From NCBI GenBank assembly GCA_947473475.1, contig CANJBZ010000026.1, positions 1 through 60,555 of the forward strand: a stretch of 60,555 bases of DNA, in the 5' to 3' direction. Made by a program: the position numbers and the translations under genes. The stretch is from Alphaproteobacteria bacterium. Lineage in GTDB: Bacteria; Pseudomonadota; Alphaproteobacteria; Micropepsales; Micropepsaceae. This document shows, piece after piece, positions 42,636 to 50,063 of this stretch. Under the pieces are notes generated by a model that searched no databases, was not told the DNA's origin, and saw only the letters and a list, made by a program, of their open reading frames with translations. Numbering within the stretch: the first letter of the stretch is position 1; every line of letters begins with the position of its first letter.

Positions 42636-43910
42636 CTACGCGAGCAAGCGCGCGCCTTTAGAAAGCCGCCGGCCCCGCCCTGTGATCAACCGGGTATCGA
42701 TGACAAGCGAGATCGCAATCGGCACAATCAGCAGCACCGTCATCATCAGCGTCGAGCCGGTTTCCCAGCCGAAGACTTCCACCAGACGCGCCATCACATA
42801 GCCAGACACCGCCGCCGGGAAGGTAACGGCCGCATAGTAATAGCCCGACACGCGTCCGATGAGTGCGTTCTTCACGCTGCGTTGGGCCAGCGAATAACCG
42901 TTCACATAAGCGAACGCGCCGGCCAATCCCTCGATGAACGCAAGAATGCCGTGTTCGAGCGGTGTATCGGCGACGTTGAAAATGAGAAAGCCCGCGACCG
43001 CCATCGCCGTGAGGCACACAATCTGGAACGTCTTCTGGTTCATGCGGTCGGCGATGACGCCCGCAAACGGCGAGAAGAACGGCGCCACCCCGAACAGGCT
43101 CAGCGCGCCAGCGGCTTGTGTCAGCGTAAAGCCGCGTTCGGTCGTCAGGAAGCTTGTGTACAGGCCAAGCAAGGCGAAGAACGGAAAGGAGCGAATGACG
43201 GCGACGATGAGCAGCGCCACGATATTCCTGTTCCAAAGGGCGTCCGGCAGATGCGCATCGCTGGTGAGCGTGGACGGCACATCGGCGGCGGTCTTCTGCT
43301 CCGTAAAGCCTTTGCTCACCGTCAGCATCACGAGCGCGCCGAAGAGACCGGCTATACCGAACGCATAGAACGGTAACCGCCAATCGCCGGTGCTCGTCAG
43401 CAGCATCGCGCCCAAGCGCGGGCCTATGAATTGGCCGAAACCCAACGCGCATTGAATGAGGCCGATCGCGAAGGTGCGTGCTCCCGGATAAAATGCGCAA
43501 ACCGCGATGACCAGCGCGACGTTCTGCATCGCTTCGCCGACGCCCGTCATCACGCGGTAGAACGCCATATCAAAAAAGCTGAACGCGGCCGCCGTCGCCA
43601 AGGTGAACAGCGAATAGACGATGATGCCCATGACCATGGAGCTTTTGCGCGTGATCCGGTCGAGCAAATAGCCGGTCAGAATGCCGCCGATCCCCAGTCC
43701 CATAAGGTAGACGGTCGCCAGAAAACCGCCTTGCGCGAGAGAGAAGCCGTACTCTGCATTCAGTGGACGCAGCACGACGGGAAAGATCATGCGATCCGCT
43801 GCGTTGACGACGTAGGTTGCGGCGCACATCGCGAAGAACGCCGCACCGGCTGCCGCGTTTACCTTCGCAGGCGTGGAATTGGTTTCGGATGCGGCTGTCG
43901 CTACGGTCAT
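42636..43910 (-). CDS. MFS transporter, sugar-acid/organic-acid type
   Basis: A 424-residue, 12-helix MFS protein. The start is the ATG of MTVATAAS, preceded by GGGGGAAGG. The first helices carry 'YVVNAADRMIFPVVLRPLNAEYGFSLAQGG' (in parts), the 'NxxDRxxxxxxxxxxxxxxGxS' pattern of the anion:cation symporter/hexuronate-like branch, and the A motif 'GGILTGYLLDRITRKSSMV'. The second half has 'PFAGVIADRMNQKTFQIV'. It may import a carboxylate for the neighbouring catabolic genes. A small GCATTGC-TTC-GCAATGC hairpin lies upstream at 43964-43980. Confidence 0.8.
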   Translation of the reverse strand: MTVATAASETNSTPAKVNAAAGAAFFAMCAATYVVNAADRMIFPVVLRPLNAEYGFSLAQGGFLATVYLMGLGIGGILTGYLLDRITRKSSMVMGIIVYSLFTLATAAAFSFFDMAFYRVMTGVGEAMQNVALVIAVCAFYPGARTFAIGLIQCALGFGQFIGPRLGAMLLTSTGDWRLPFYAFGIAGLFGALVMLTVSKGFTEQKTAADVPSTLTSDAHLPDALWNRNIVALLIVAVIRSFPFFALLGLYTSFLTTERGFTLTQAAGALSLFGVAPFFSPFAGVIADRMNQKTFQIVCLTAMAVAGFLIFNVADTPLEHGILAFIEGLAGAFAYVNGYSLAQRSVKNALIGRVSGYYYAAVTFPAAVSGYVMARLVEVFGWETGSTLMMTVLLIVPIAISLVIDTRLITGRGRRLSKGARLLA

Positions 43911-44071
43911 GCCTTCCCCCCACCGCATCATCCGCCACGGCGACCGGCAATGCGTGCTTCGAGGCATTGCTTCGCAATGCAACTCAGCATGACGGAGGCC
44001 GTCAGATGATGCGCATGCGAAGGAATGGCATCTATTCAACGAAAGCAAGAGCTGGGCTGTAAAAGGACGCG

Positions 44072-44521
44072 TTACCTTCGCGCGCTTGGGCCGTCCGGTG
44101 ATTTCTTGCGGTACGCAGCCAATTCGGTGATGTCGGCGCAGAAGAATACGGGTGTGCGGCGGTCTTTGGGTTGGTCTGCCGCTTTGGTCTTCAGCATGTG
44201 ACGCAGCCAGCTCAGCAGCCTTTCACGGTGCGCGACCGCATCGGTCACCACTAGTCCGCACAAGCGTTCGCTGGAATGCACGACCTCGACGGGGACCGTC
44301 CCGAAATCCTCGATCCAAAGTTCGAGTTTAGAGCCCGCCGCTGGAGGATGATCGGTGAAGATGACCGCGCCCGCGCCCGGCAGATCGCCGATATGCACGG
44401 GCCACGTCGTACCGTTGTCGCGCAGCTCGCCTTTGAGCTCGCGCTGGCGCGGGGCATTGCGCCGGTCTTTGCGGTCGCGGCGTTCGCGGGGGAAAGGCGA
44501 AATTTTGGACGCGTCGGTCAT
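44072..44521 (-). CDS. PilZ-like domain protein
   Basis: A 149-residue cytoplasmic protein starting at the ATG of MTDASKIS. An arginine-rich stretch 'RERRDRKDRRNAPRQRELKGEL' (in parts) precedes a beta domain 'VHIGDLPGAGAVIFTDHPPAAGSKLELWIEDFG'. This looks like PilZ, with RxxxR (RNAPR) and the D/NxSxxG position read as GDLPGAG. The second motif is degenerate, so c-di-GMP binding is uncertain. A broken diguanylate cyclase is elsewhere in the window. Isolated between an MFS gene and HMG-CoA lyase; no shared operon because of a 77-nt gap. Confidence 0.6.
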   Translation of the reverse strand: MTDASKISPFPRERRDRKDRRNAPRQRELKGELRDNGTTWPVHIGDLPGAGAVIFTDHPPAAGSKLELWIEDFGTVPVEVVHSSERLCGLVVTDAVAHRERLLSWLRHMLKTKAADQPKDRRTPVFFCADITELAAYRKKSPDGPSARR

Positions 44522-44598
44522 GAAAGCGCCGTGGCTGCTGTGGCGATGTCCCAAGTCCTAATGCGGGTTAGCTTTCAGGCCGGTTAAGAAGCCGGTTT

Positions 44599-45510
44599 TC
44601 AGTTTGACGCGGGAATACGGCGGGAAAGCGCAATGTTAACCTTTGAATTTGGTATGCGGTGCAGCGCACCCGCAATGAATCGTCCTGCGGCAACGAGCTT
44701 GGAGAGATCGACGCCGGTCGCAATGTTCATGCCGTTCAGCATGTAGAGCACGTCTTCCGAGGCAACATTTCCCGCAGCGCCGGGCGCATAAGGACAGCCA
44801 CCGAGCCCCGCCACCGAGGAGTCGACCACCGCCACGCCTCTTTCCAGCGAGGCGAGAATATTGGCCAGCGCCTGCCCATAGGTATCGTGGAAGTGAACGG
44901 CGAGCTTTTCCATGGGCACGCGGCTTGAAACCGCGTCGAGCATGGTTTGGGTTTTTGTGGGCGTGCCCACGCCGATCGTATCGCCCAGCGAAACCTCATA
45001 CGCGCCGAGCTGGAGAAGGTTGTACCCAACCTCGGCGACGCGCGCCGGTGCGACCTCACCCTCATACGGGCAGCCGAGCACGCATGAGATGTAGCCGCGC
45101 ACTTTAATCCCGGCTTGCGCGGCAGCGGCGCAAACAGGCGCATAGCGCGACAGGCTCACGTCAATCGAACAATTGATGTTCTTCTGCGCAAAGGTTTCCG
45201 ACGCGGCAGTAAAGATCGCGATTTCCGTTGCACCCGCGGCGCGTGCGGCCTCGAAGCCCTTCATGTTCGGCACGAGCACCGGATAGCTGACATTCGCCTT
45301 GCGCGCGATCCGTGCCATCACCTGCGCCGTGTCCGCCATCTGAGGCACCCATTTGGGCGACACAAACGCCCCTGACTCGATGACCGGCATACCGCTGTCC
45401 GACAAGCGGTTGATCAGCTCGACTTTGATGCCGGCGGCGAGTGTGCAGGCTTCATTCTGGAGCCCATCTCGCGGCCCCACTTCCACCATTTTTACGGCGC
45501 GCGGGATCAT
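44599..45510 (-). CDS. mvaB: Hydroxymethylglutaryl-CoA lyase
   Basis: A 303-residue DRE-TIM metallolyase. '[15 protein letters not shown]' is the N-terminal metal/active-site strand of HMG-CoA lyases (RDGLQNE), followed by '[12 protein letters not shown]', '[17 protein letters not shown]', '[15 protein letters not shown]' (metal His pair) and the signature '[16 protein letters not shown]', which contains the catalytic Cys loop. It cleaves HMG-CoA to acetoacetate and acetyl-CoA at the end of leucine breakdown or acyclic terpene use. The other leucine-pathway genes (MccA/B, Ivd) are absent. Acetoacetate links loosely to the AtoE-like carrier near the left end. Confidence 0.9.
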   Translation of the reverse strand: MIPRAVKMVEVGPRDGLQNEACTLAAGIKVELINRLSDSGMPVIESGAFVSPKWVPQMADTAQVMARIARKANVSYPVLVPNMKGFEAARAAGATEIAIFTAASETFAQKNINCSIDVSLSRYAPVCAAAAQAGIKVRGYISCVLGCPYEGEVAPARVAEVGYNLLQLGAYEVSLGDTIGVGTPTKTQTMLDAVSSRVPMEKLAVHFHDTYGQALANILASLERGVAVVDSSVAGLGGCPYAPGAAGNVASEDVLYMLNGMNIATGVDLSKLVAAGRFIAGALHRIPNSKVNIALSRRIPASN

Positions 45511-45928
45511 CGTGTCCGCCCCTGCAAACTGTCATCCCCGGCGAGTCGCGCGTGCGCGCGGCAAGGGAAGGGGATCCATTCGGGGAAAGACTGAGCGCAA
45601 GAGGTGAGGAATGGATTCCCTTCCCTTCGCAACGCCGCACGCGCGCGGTTGCGAGGTCGAGAAGGACATCCTGAAAATGCAGGAGAATGCTTCATAGGAG
45701 ACCCGAAAACTGAGCGATTGACCCAATATGCCAGGACGGGCCCATATGCGCACCCTCATGGAGACGGCATTTTCAATTCGCCGCGATAAGCGAGCCGCCC
45801 GTGTAATTGCCGCGCCCTTTCATTGTCTTGAGCGTCCGTCTCTGCATTGGTGCGGGTTCGCCCGCACAAACCGATACGCATGCGGTGAAGGATTTTTCGC
45901 TGCCGCGCGGCAACCAGATCAACCAGAT
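45511..45928. other. Gene-free stretch with repeat fragments and a hairpin
   Basis: Begins with a half copy of the TGTCATCCCGG repeat (near 45530), followed by imperfect inverted CCATTCGGGG/CGCGCGTGCGCGCGG-type repeats. A 7-bp stem with TTCG tetraloop, GTGCGGG-TTCG-CCCGCAC, is at 45850-45867. Short frames here have no ribosome site or coding bias. It likely serves as promoter region of the lyase and as terminator of the 58-residue gene. Confidence 0.5.
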
Positions 45929-46105
45929 TTAATTGGGCTTCTTGGGTGAGCCGGCCTCGGCATCACGTTCCGATTGCTCGGCCAAGCGCTCGAAATATTC
46001 CGCCATTTGGCATCGCCACTCGCGCTCTTGCCCAGTGCCGAGTTTGGCGAAGTCTCGATACCACTGGGCACGTTGCCGCAAACGCATGGCTTCGCTCGTC
46101 ATCAT
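45929..46105 (-). CDS. 58-aa helical protein under a FixK/FNR box
   Basis: A 58-residue polar protein opening with two Met codons (MMTSEAMRLRQRAQWYRDFA) and ending SPKKPN. The middle, 'QEREWRCQMAEYFERLAEQSERDAEA', is a likely amphipathic helix. Pattern resembles the RAxxYxxLA small proteins such as that at 33824-34036. GGGAAGC precedes the start. A perfect FixK/FNR box lies 84 nt upstream of the start codon, the right distance for activation. Its function is unknown; the box implies expression at low oxygen. Confidence 0.65.
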   Translation of the reverse strand: MMTSEAMRLRQRAQWYRDFAKLGTGQEREWRCQMAEYFERLAEQSERDAEAGSPKKPN

Positions 46106-46188
46106 GCTTCCCGCCTGACCGCTGCGCTGCGTCCCACTTCGCAGGCCTCGTCAGTGGACGCAGATTACACATTGCGGCAGCTGACGCT

Positions 46189-46202
46189 TTGATGCGGATC
46201 AA
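46189..46202. promoter_or_regulatory. FixK/FNR box, TTGATGCGGATCAA
   Basis: Identical over all 14 bases to the box at 7141-7154 and flanked T/A for a 16-bp palindrome. It lies after the stop of the molybdoenzyme gene and before the 58-residue gene, so only the latter is a sensible target. Centre about 90 nt before that ATG, giving a predicted transcript start near 46154. Confidence 0.8.
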
Positions 46203-46273
46203 AAGCGGCGCGGCGTGCGAAAAGCCCACAGGTTGTGCTGGTTTGCGCGTCTATGGATGGTGGCGCGGCAGAG

Positions 46274-47056
46274 TCAAATGCCGCCGTACCAGGTGTTGCC
46301 GCCTTCCGCCGCGCGGGAGCCCCGGCCTTTGCCGAACTTCGCCATGCTGTCGGTCAGCGTGATCTTGCTAAAAAACTTGGTGTTCTTATAGCCGAAATGG
46401 CGCGCGACACGCAGCCGGACCGGCGCCCCGTGGCCCGGCGACAAATCTTCGCCGTTCATGCCGTAAGCCAGCAGCGTCTGCGGATGCAGCGCGTCTGCCA
46501 TGTCATGGCTGTCCCAGAGATCGCGCGCGACCCGGCCAATACGATTCCTGTTGGGCAAGGGCGTGAACACCGCGTAGCGCGCGTCGGGGCGCGTGCCCAC
46601 CATTTCCAAAATTGTAGACAGCCTTACGCCGGTCCATTCGGCGATGTAGGACCAGCCTTCTTCGCAGGCAAGCAGCGTGATGTGGCTCTCGGACGGCAAA
46701 CGTTTCAGGTCCGCCAGCGAGAACGACATTGGGCGCGCGACCAGCCCGTCGACTGTCAGGCGCCAATCGGCAAAGCCGCTCGACAGCCAGCGTTTGTAGA
46801 TTTCTTCTTCGGGCGGCACACCGTTGACCGGCGTGGCCTTAGAAATCTGATTGCGCTTGAACTCACGCGCGAGCGGCAGCCCGGACATCAGTAGGCGCTG
46901 TGAAGCATAGGTCAACGTTTCGCTTACGCCATAGATGCCCGCTGAATCCGGCGGGATCAGGCCATAACGGCCAGCGAGATAAGCGGCCCCGCTGAGCCCA
47001 GCCGCTCCGGCAATTCCGGCCGTTAGCAATCCGCGCCGCGTGATGAGGCTGCTCAT
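46274..47056 (-). CDS. Tat-exported molybdopterin-dependent oxidoreductase (MsrP/sulfite-oxidase fold)
   Basis: A 260-residue periplasmic enzyme. The Tat signal is 'SSLITRRGLLTAGIAGAAG'. The oxidoreductase molybdopterin-binding domain has 'WRLTVDGLVARPMSFSLADLKRLP' (in parts), 'ITLLACEEGWSYIAEWTGVRLSTIL' with the Mo-ligand Cys, and 'HDMADALHPQTLLAYGMNGEDLSPGHGAPVRL' as in YedY/MsrP and sulfite oxidases. Its ATG overlaps the stop of the cytochrome b561 gene (ATGA), so the two form a membrane-bound couple: the b-type cytochrome would exchange electrons with the quinone pool. MsrP repairs methionine sulfoxide; other substrates are possible. Confidence 0.85.
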   Translation of the reverse strand: MSSLITRRGLLTAGIAGAAGLSGAAYLAGRYGLIPPDSAGIYGVSETLTYASQRLLMSGLPLAREFKRNQISKATPVNGVPPEEEIYKRWLSSGFADWRLTVDGLVARPMSFSLADLKRLPSESHITLLACEEGWSYIAEWTGVRLSTILEMVGTRPDARYAVFTPLPNRNRIGRVARDLWDSHDMADALHPQTLLAYGMNGEDLSPGHGAPVRLRVARHFGYKNTKFFSKITLTDSMAKFGKGRGSRAAEGGNTWYGGI

Positions 47057-47787
47057 GGCGCGTTCCCTCTTTTGGGCATGGTTCCCGTTAACATGGCGCG
47101 CACATGGGTTACGAACCCCACCAGAAACAGCATCGCCATGTGGACGAGGAAGAACAGCAGCAACAGGACAGCGAACAGGAAATGCAGTGTGCGCGCGGAT
47201 TGATGACCGCCCAGCCATGTTGCCAGGAACGGCAAGGCAGACGTCAGTCCGGGGGACATCGCAAGCCCTGTCCAAAGGACACCCGGAAAGAACAGGAACA
47301 CGACGGCGATATAGGTAAGCTGCTGCACGACGTTATAAGCGGCGTCATCCGTGCTTAGGCGTGTCCACCGCAGATGATGCGACAGAACGGCGGCTATTCC
47401 GGCGCGATTGAGGTCTGCCCTTGCGGGCCAAAGGTCCCGGCGGAAATGTTTCGTCGCAAAACCCGCGATCACATAGCCGAGCGCGCCCAGCACAAGCACC
47501 CAAGCGAAAAAGAAATGGGACGCCCTATTCTGAACCGATGGGCCGATGATCGTCGGAAGCGGTAAGTCGACCAAAGAGGGCATACCGATGGCGCCCGTTT
47601 CGCCCCAATACAGCCTGGGATGCGAGATCAGGATTCCGCTTCCGGTAACGATCAGCCCGAGCACGCCGGCGGCAATAGCCCAATGGAAAATCCGCACGCT
47701 GGCCAAATGGCGAGGACGCATGCGTGTGCCGCTTGCGACCGCTTCTTTGGCGGCAATCGGAGGGGCATCGAAGACATTGCTGCTCAT
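47053..47787 (-). CDS. Cytochrome b561-family membrane subunit
   Basis: A 244-residue protein with about four to five membrane spans. GGAGG precedes the ATG of MSSNVF. Candidate haem ligands are His in 'SVRIFHWAIAAGVLGL', 'ASHFFFAWVLVLGALGYV', 'TLHFLFAVLLLLFFLVHMAML'. This is the bacterial cytochrome b561/Ni-Fe hydrogenase b-subunit family (DUF4405-like). It is translationally coupled to the molybdoenzyme and follows the ankyrin protein gene by 21 nt on the same strand. Role: quinone-linked electron donor or acceptor of the molybdoenzyme. Confidence 0.85.
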   Translation of the reverse strand: MSSNVFDAPPIAAKEAVASGTRMRPRHLASVRIFHWAIAAGVLGLIVTGSGILISHPRLYWGETGAIGMPSLVDLPLPTIIGPSVQNRASHFFFAWVLVLGALGYVIAGFATKHFRRDLWPARADLNRAGIAAVLSHHLRWTRLSTDDAAYNVVQQLTYIAVVFLFFPGVLWTGLAMSPGLTSALPFLATWLGGHQSARTLHFLFAVLLLLFFLVHMAMLFLVGFVTHVRAMLTGTMPKRGNAP

Positions 47788-47808
47788 GCGCACCTCCAAA
47801 ATCAGGCT

Positions 47809-49347
47809 TTACTTCAAGTTTTGTAAGTCCAACCCACGGACGCCGCGATTGACGCGATAGGCGTCCGAATCTTCCTTCGGCGGCTTGAAATAGCCGGGCG
47901 TGCTGGTCGGCGTGGCGCCCAACTTCAGCAGAAGCTCCCGCGTGCTCGGCTGGATAATTTCGCCCAGCTCGTCGCCGTCGGGAATCCACGGCAGACGAAT
48001 ACCGGTGGCGATGCTGAGCGGCGTCTGCTGATATCTGTCGCGCACGTCCAGCTTGGCGCCTTTGCTCACGAGAAGCTGCACCACGCCGTCCGCGCCGTTG
48101 GAAGCGGCGCCGTGCATGGCGGTCAGCCCATCATCGGTAATGGCGTTGACGTCGTTCTGCGCGATGACGAGTTGCGCGGCTTGGAGCGCAATCGGTTTGT
48201 CCTGGGGCGTGTAATCCTGGCCGCGATACAATCCGGCGGTGGCCATCAGCACGGTCATTTTTTTCTTAGTGGCAATTTTCGGATCCGCTCCCGCCTTCAG
48301 CAAAAGCTGCATGGCCTCCGCGTCGGGGGATGCCGCCGCCAACATAAGCGGCGTGGCTCCAACCACGGCAGCGTCCGCCGAGCCGCCGAACCGGATCGGC
48401 TTTTGAATTTGCACATTCGGATTAGCCTTGTGCGCCAAAAGCGCCTTGACCAGCTCCCGCTCGCTCGGCCGGAACAAGTGCTGGACGTAATTGGCGAGGC
48501 GCACGCCGTTGAGTGACGTGATCCCCTTCACAAAGGCGTAGTGCAGCGCGGTCGCCCCATAATCGTCGCGCGCATTCGGGTCCGCGCCCTTGTCCAGCAG
48601 GAATATGCCCATGGCTTCCTGTCCGCTCGCGCTCGCCAGCAGCAGCGGCGTCATGCCGTTCGGGCCTTTCTCATTCACGTCCGCCCCGGCCGCGACGAGC
48701 GCCTTGCCTGATTCCACGTCGCCCACGCGGGCGGCGAACATCAGGGGCGAAAAACCTCCCACCGAATGCGCCTTCACATCGGCGCCGGCTTGGATGAGCA
48801 CCTGTGCGGCATCCGCATGTTTTTGCGAGACGGCCCACATCAATGCGGTTTGGCCCTTGTCCTTGTCGGCGGCGTCAACGGCGGCCTTTCGCGCAATCAA
48901 CCCCTTCACTGCGGCGGTCGCACCGCTGCGCGCGCAACGCATCAGCGGCGTCTCGCCGGACGGCAGTGCGGTATTGGGATTGGCGCCGGCGGTCAGCAGC
49001 TTATCGACCATGGCGGAATTGCCGTTCATGCAGGCCAGCGACAGCGGTGTCGCGCCGTAATCGTTTTTGGCGTTCACATTGGCGCCCGCGCGGATCAACA
49101 GATCCGCCGTTGCAAGGTCATCCCAATGGGAGGCCCAATGCAGCGCCGTCGCTCCGTCGGGCTGGGCGGCGTTTACATCCGCTTTCTGTTGCAGCAAGGC
49201 GCTTACCGTTGCCTTTTCCTGCCTGGCCTCGGCGTCGGCCAGCGGCGCACCGGCTGAGGTGGCCGCGCTTGCAATGTGCGGCGCCATGAGCACGCCCGCC
49301 AACAGCGCCGCCGTTGCGCAGCCAAGAAAACGCGCCCCCTTAACCAT
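47809..49347 (-). CDS. Exported ankyrin-repeat protein
   Basis: A 512-residue protein with signal peptide (VKGARFLGCATAALLAGVLM start; cleavage near IASAAT) and about ten 33-residue ankyrin repeats from residue 35 to 490. Typical units are 'DGATALHWASHWDDLATADLL' and 'NGMTPLLLASASGQEAMGIFL'. A disordered insert of about 50 residues sits near 'SLNGVRLANYVQHLFRPSE'. The start has GGGAGA upstream. First gene of the operon with cytochrome b561 and the molybdoenzyme, an arrangement suggesting a periplasmic scaffold or accessory subunit for that enzyme (inference). Confidence 0.85.
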   Translation of the reverse strand: MVKGARFLGCATAALLAGVLMAPHIASAATSAGAPLADAEARQEKATVSALLQQKADVNAAQPDGATALHWASHWDDLATADLLIRAGANVNAKNDYGATPLSLACMNGNSAMVDKLLTAGANPNTALPSGETPLMRCARSGATAAVKGLIARKAAVDAADKDKGQTALMWAVSQKHADAAQVLIQAGADVKAHSVGGFSPLMFAARVGDVESGKALVAAGADVNEKGPNGMTPLLLASASGQEAMGIFLLDKGADPNARDDYGATALHYAFVKGITSLNGVRLANYVQHLFRPSERELVKALLAHKANPNVQIQKPIRFGGSADAAVVGATPLMLAAASPDAEAMQLLLKAGADPKIATKKKMTVLMATAGLYRGQDYTPQDKPIALQAAQLVIAQNDVNAITDDGLTAMHGAASNGADGVVQLLVSKGAKLDVRDRYQQTPLSIATGIRLPWIPDGDELGEIIQPSTRELLLKLGATPTSTPGYFKPPKEDSDAYRVNRGVRGLDLQNLK

Positions 49348-49589
49348 GCCAATCTCCCGAATTCTTTGGAAATGACTTTATTCCCTCTAAGGGAGGCTAA
49401 CAATCCTCCGGCCGCCTCGTCAGAGCGGCCGGCACAGGCGGAAAAGTTTCAACGAAATGGCCTGGGGTTTCCCCGGTGTTAACTAGGAGTCTGACAATAA
49501 GGGAGGGCCGGGGGTTCTCTGTGAGCCGTCCGGCAATGGTGGGATAAAGCCTGGTCAAGAACAGACCGGGCCGTGCGACAGGATAGAAC

Positions 49590-49904
49590 ATGCAAGGTGT
49601 CGGCGCGGACCAGCTTAAGCGTGTGATCGAGTCTCAACATGGCGGTACGGCAACCTTTGTGCAGGCCATGCGGATCGTCATGCCAAAAGCCGTGCAAGGT
49701 GACTGGGACGGGGTCGTCCATGTCTTCGATTTGCAGAACAACCCGAAGGCCAAGCGCGCCTATGCGTGGGCCGCGGCCATCCAAGGAAGCAACAAGCCCC
49801 GCTATTTCGCCGTGCTGCACGCCGGCAAAGTGACCGATCCCATAGAAGCCGTGAAGGCTGCGGTCGGCGCCATCAAAAAATGGGGCACCCCCGCTAAAGT
49901 ATAG
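49590..49904 (+). CDS. Conserved hypothetical protein, 104 aa
   Basis: A small soluble protein with no signal peptide. Sequence runs 'QLKRVIESQHGGTATFVQAM', then 'GVVHVFDLQNNPKAKRAYAW' and 'YFAVLHAGKVTDPIEAVKAA'. It looks like an alpha/beta fold with two strands and three helices; no motif is known to me. The ribosome site is weak. It is flanked by a 242-bp upstream gap that carries no other feature I can name, and by a hairpin-rich repeat downstream. Composition and an intact frame support coding. Confidence 0.6.
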   Translation: MQGVGADQLKRVIESQHGGTATFVQAMRIVMPKAVQGDWDGVVHVFDLQNNPKAKRAYAWAAAIQGSNKPRYFAVLHAGKVTDPIEAVKAAVGAIKKWGTPAKV

Positions 49905-49911
49905 AATTGTT

Positions 49912-49962
49912 CCTCCCCTGCGTAGCGCAGCGAAGCGGGGGAGGGGAACCGGCGAAGCCGGT
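49912..49962. terminator. Hairpin cluster after the 104-aa gene
   Basis: CCTCCCC pairs with GGGGAGG around an inner CTGCG-TAG-CGCAG stem (49912-49944), followed by ACCGGC-GAA-GCCGGT (49948-49962). Located between convergent genes; probable terminator and dispersed repeat. Confidence 0.65.
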
Positions 49963-50063
49963 GGAGGGGGCGACCGCCAGCGCGACACTCCCTGTGAATC
50001 TTCTATCGTTTTCGCCTAAGCAACCAAAACGCTCGCCAGTCTCCCCGAGATTCCGGGACTACG

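Noticed and set aside
45850-45867. tRNA-like TTCG hairpin
   Set aside because: Only one stem is present; no acceptor, anticodon or D arm can be drawn around it.
45728-45949. 73-residue open frame on the plus strand
   Set aside because: No ribosome site, mixed repeat-derived sequence, and it overlaps the 58-residue gene with better support.
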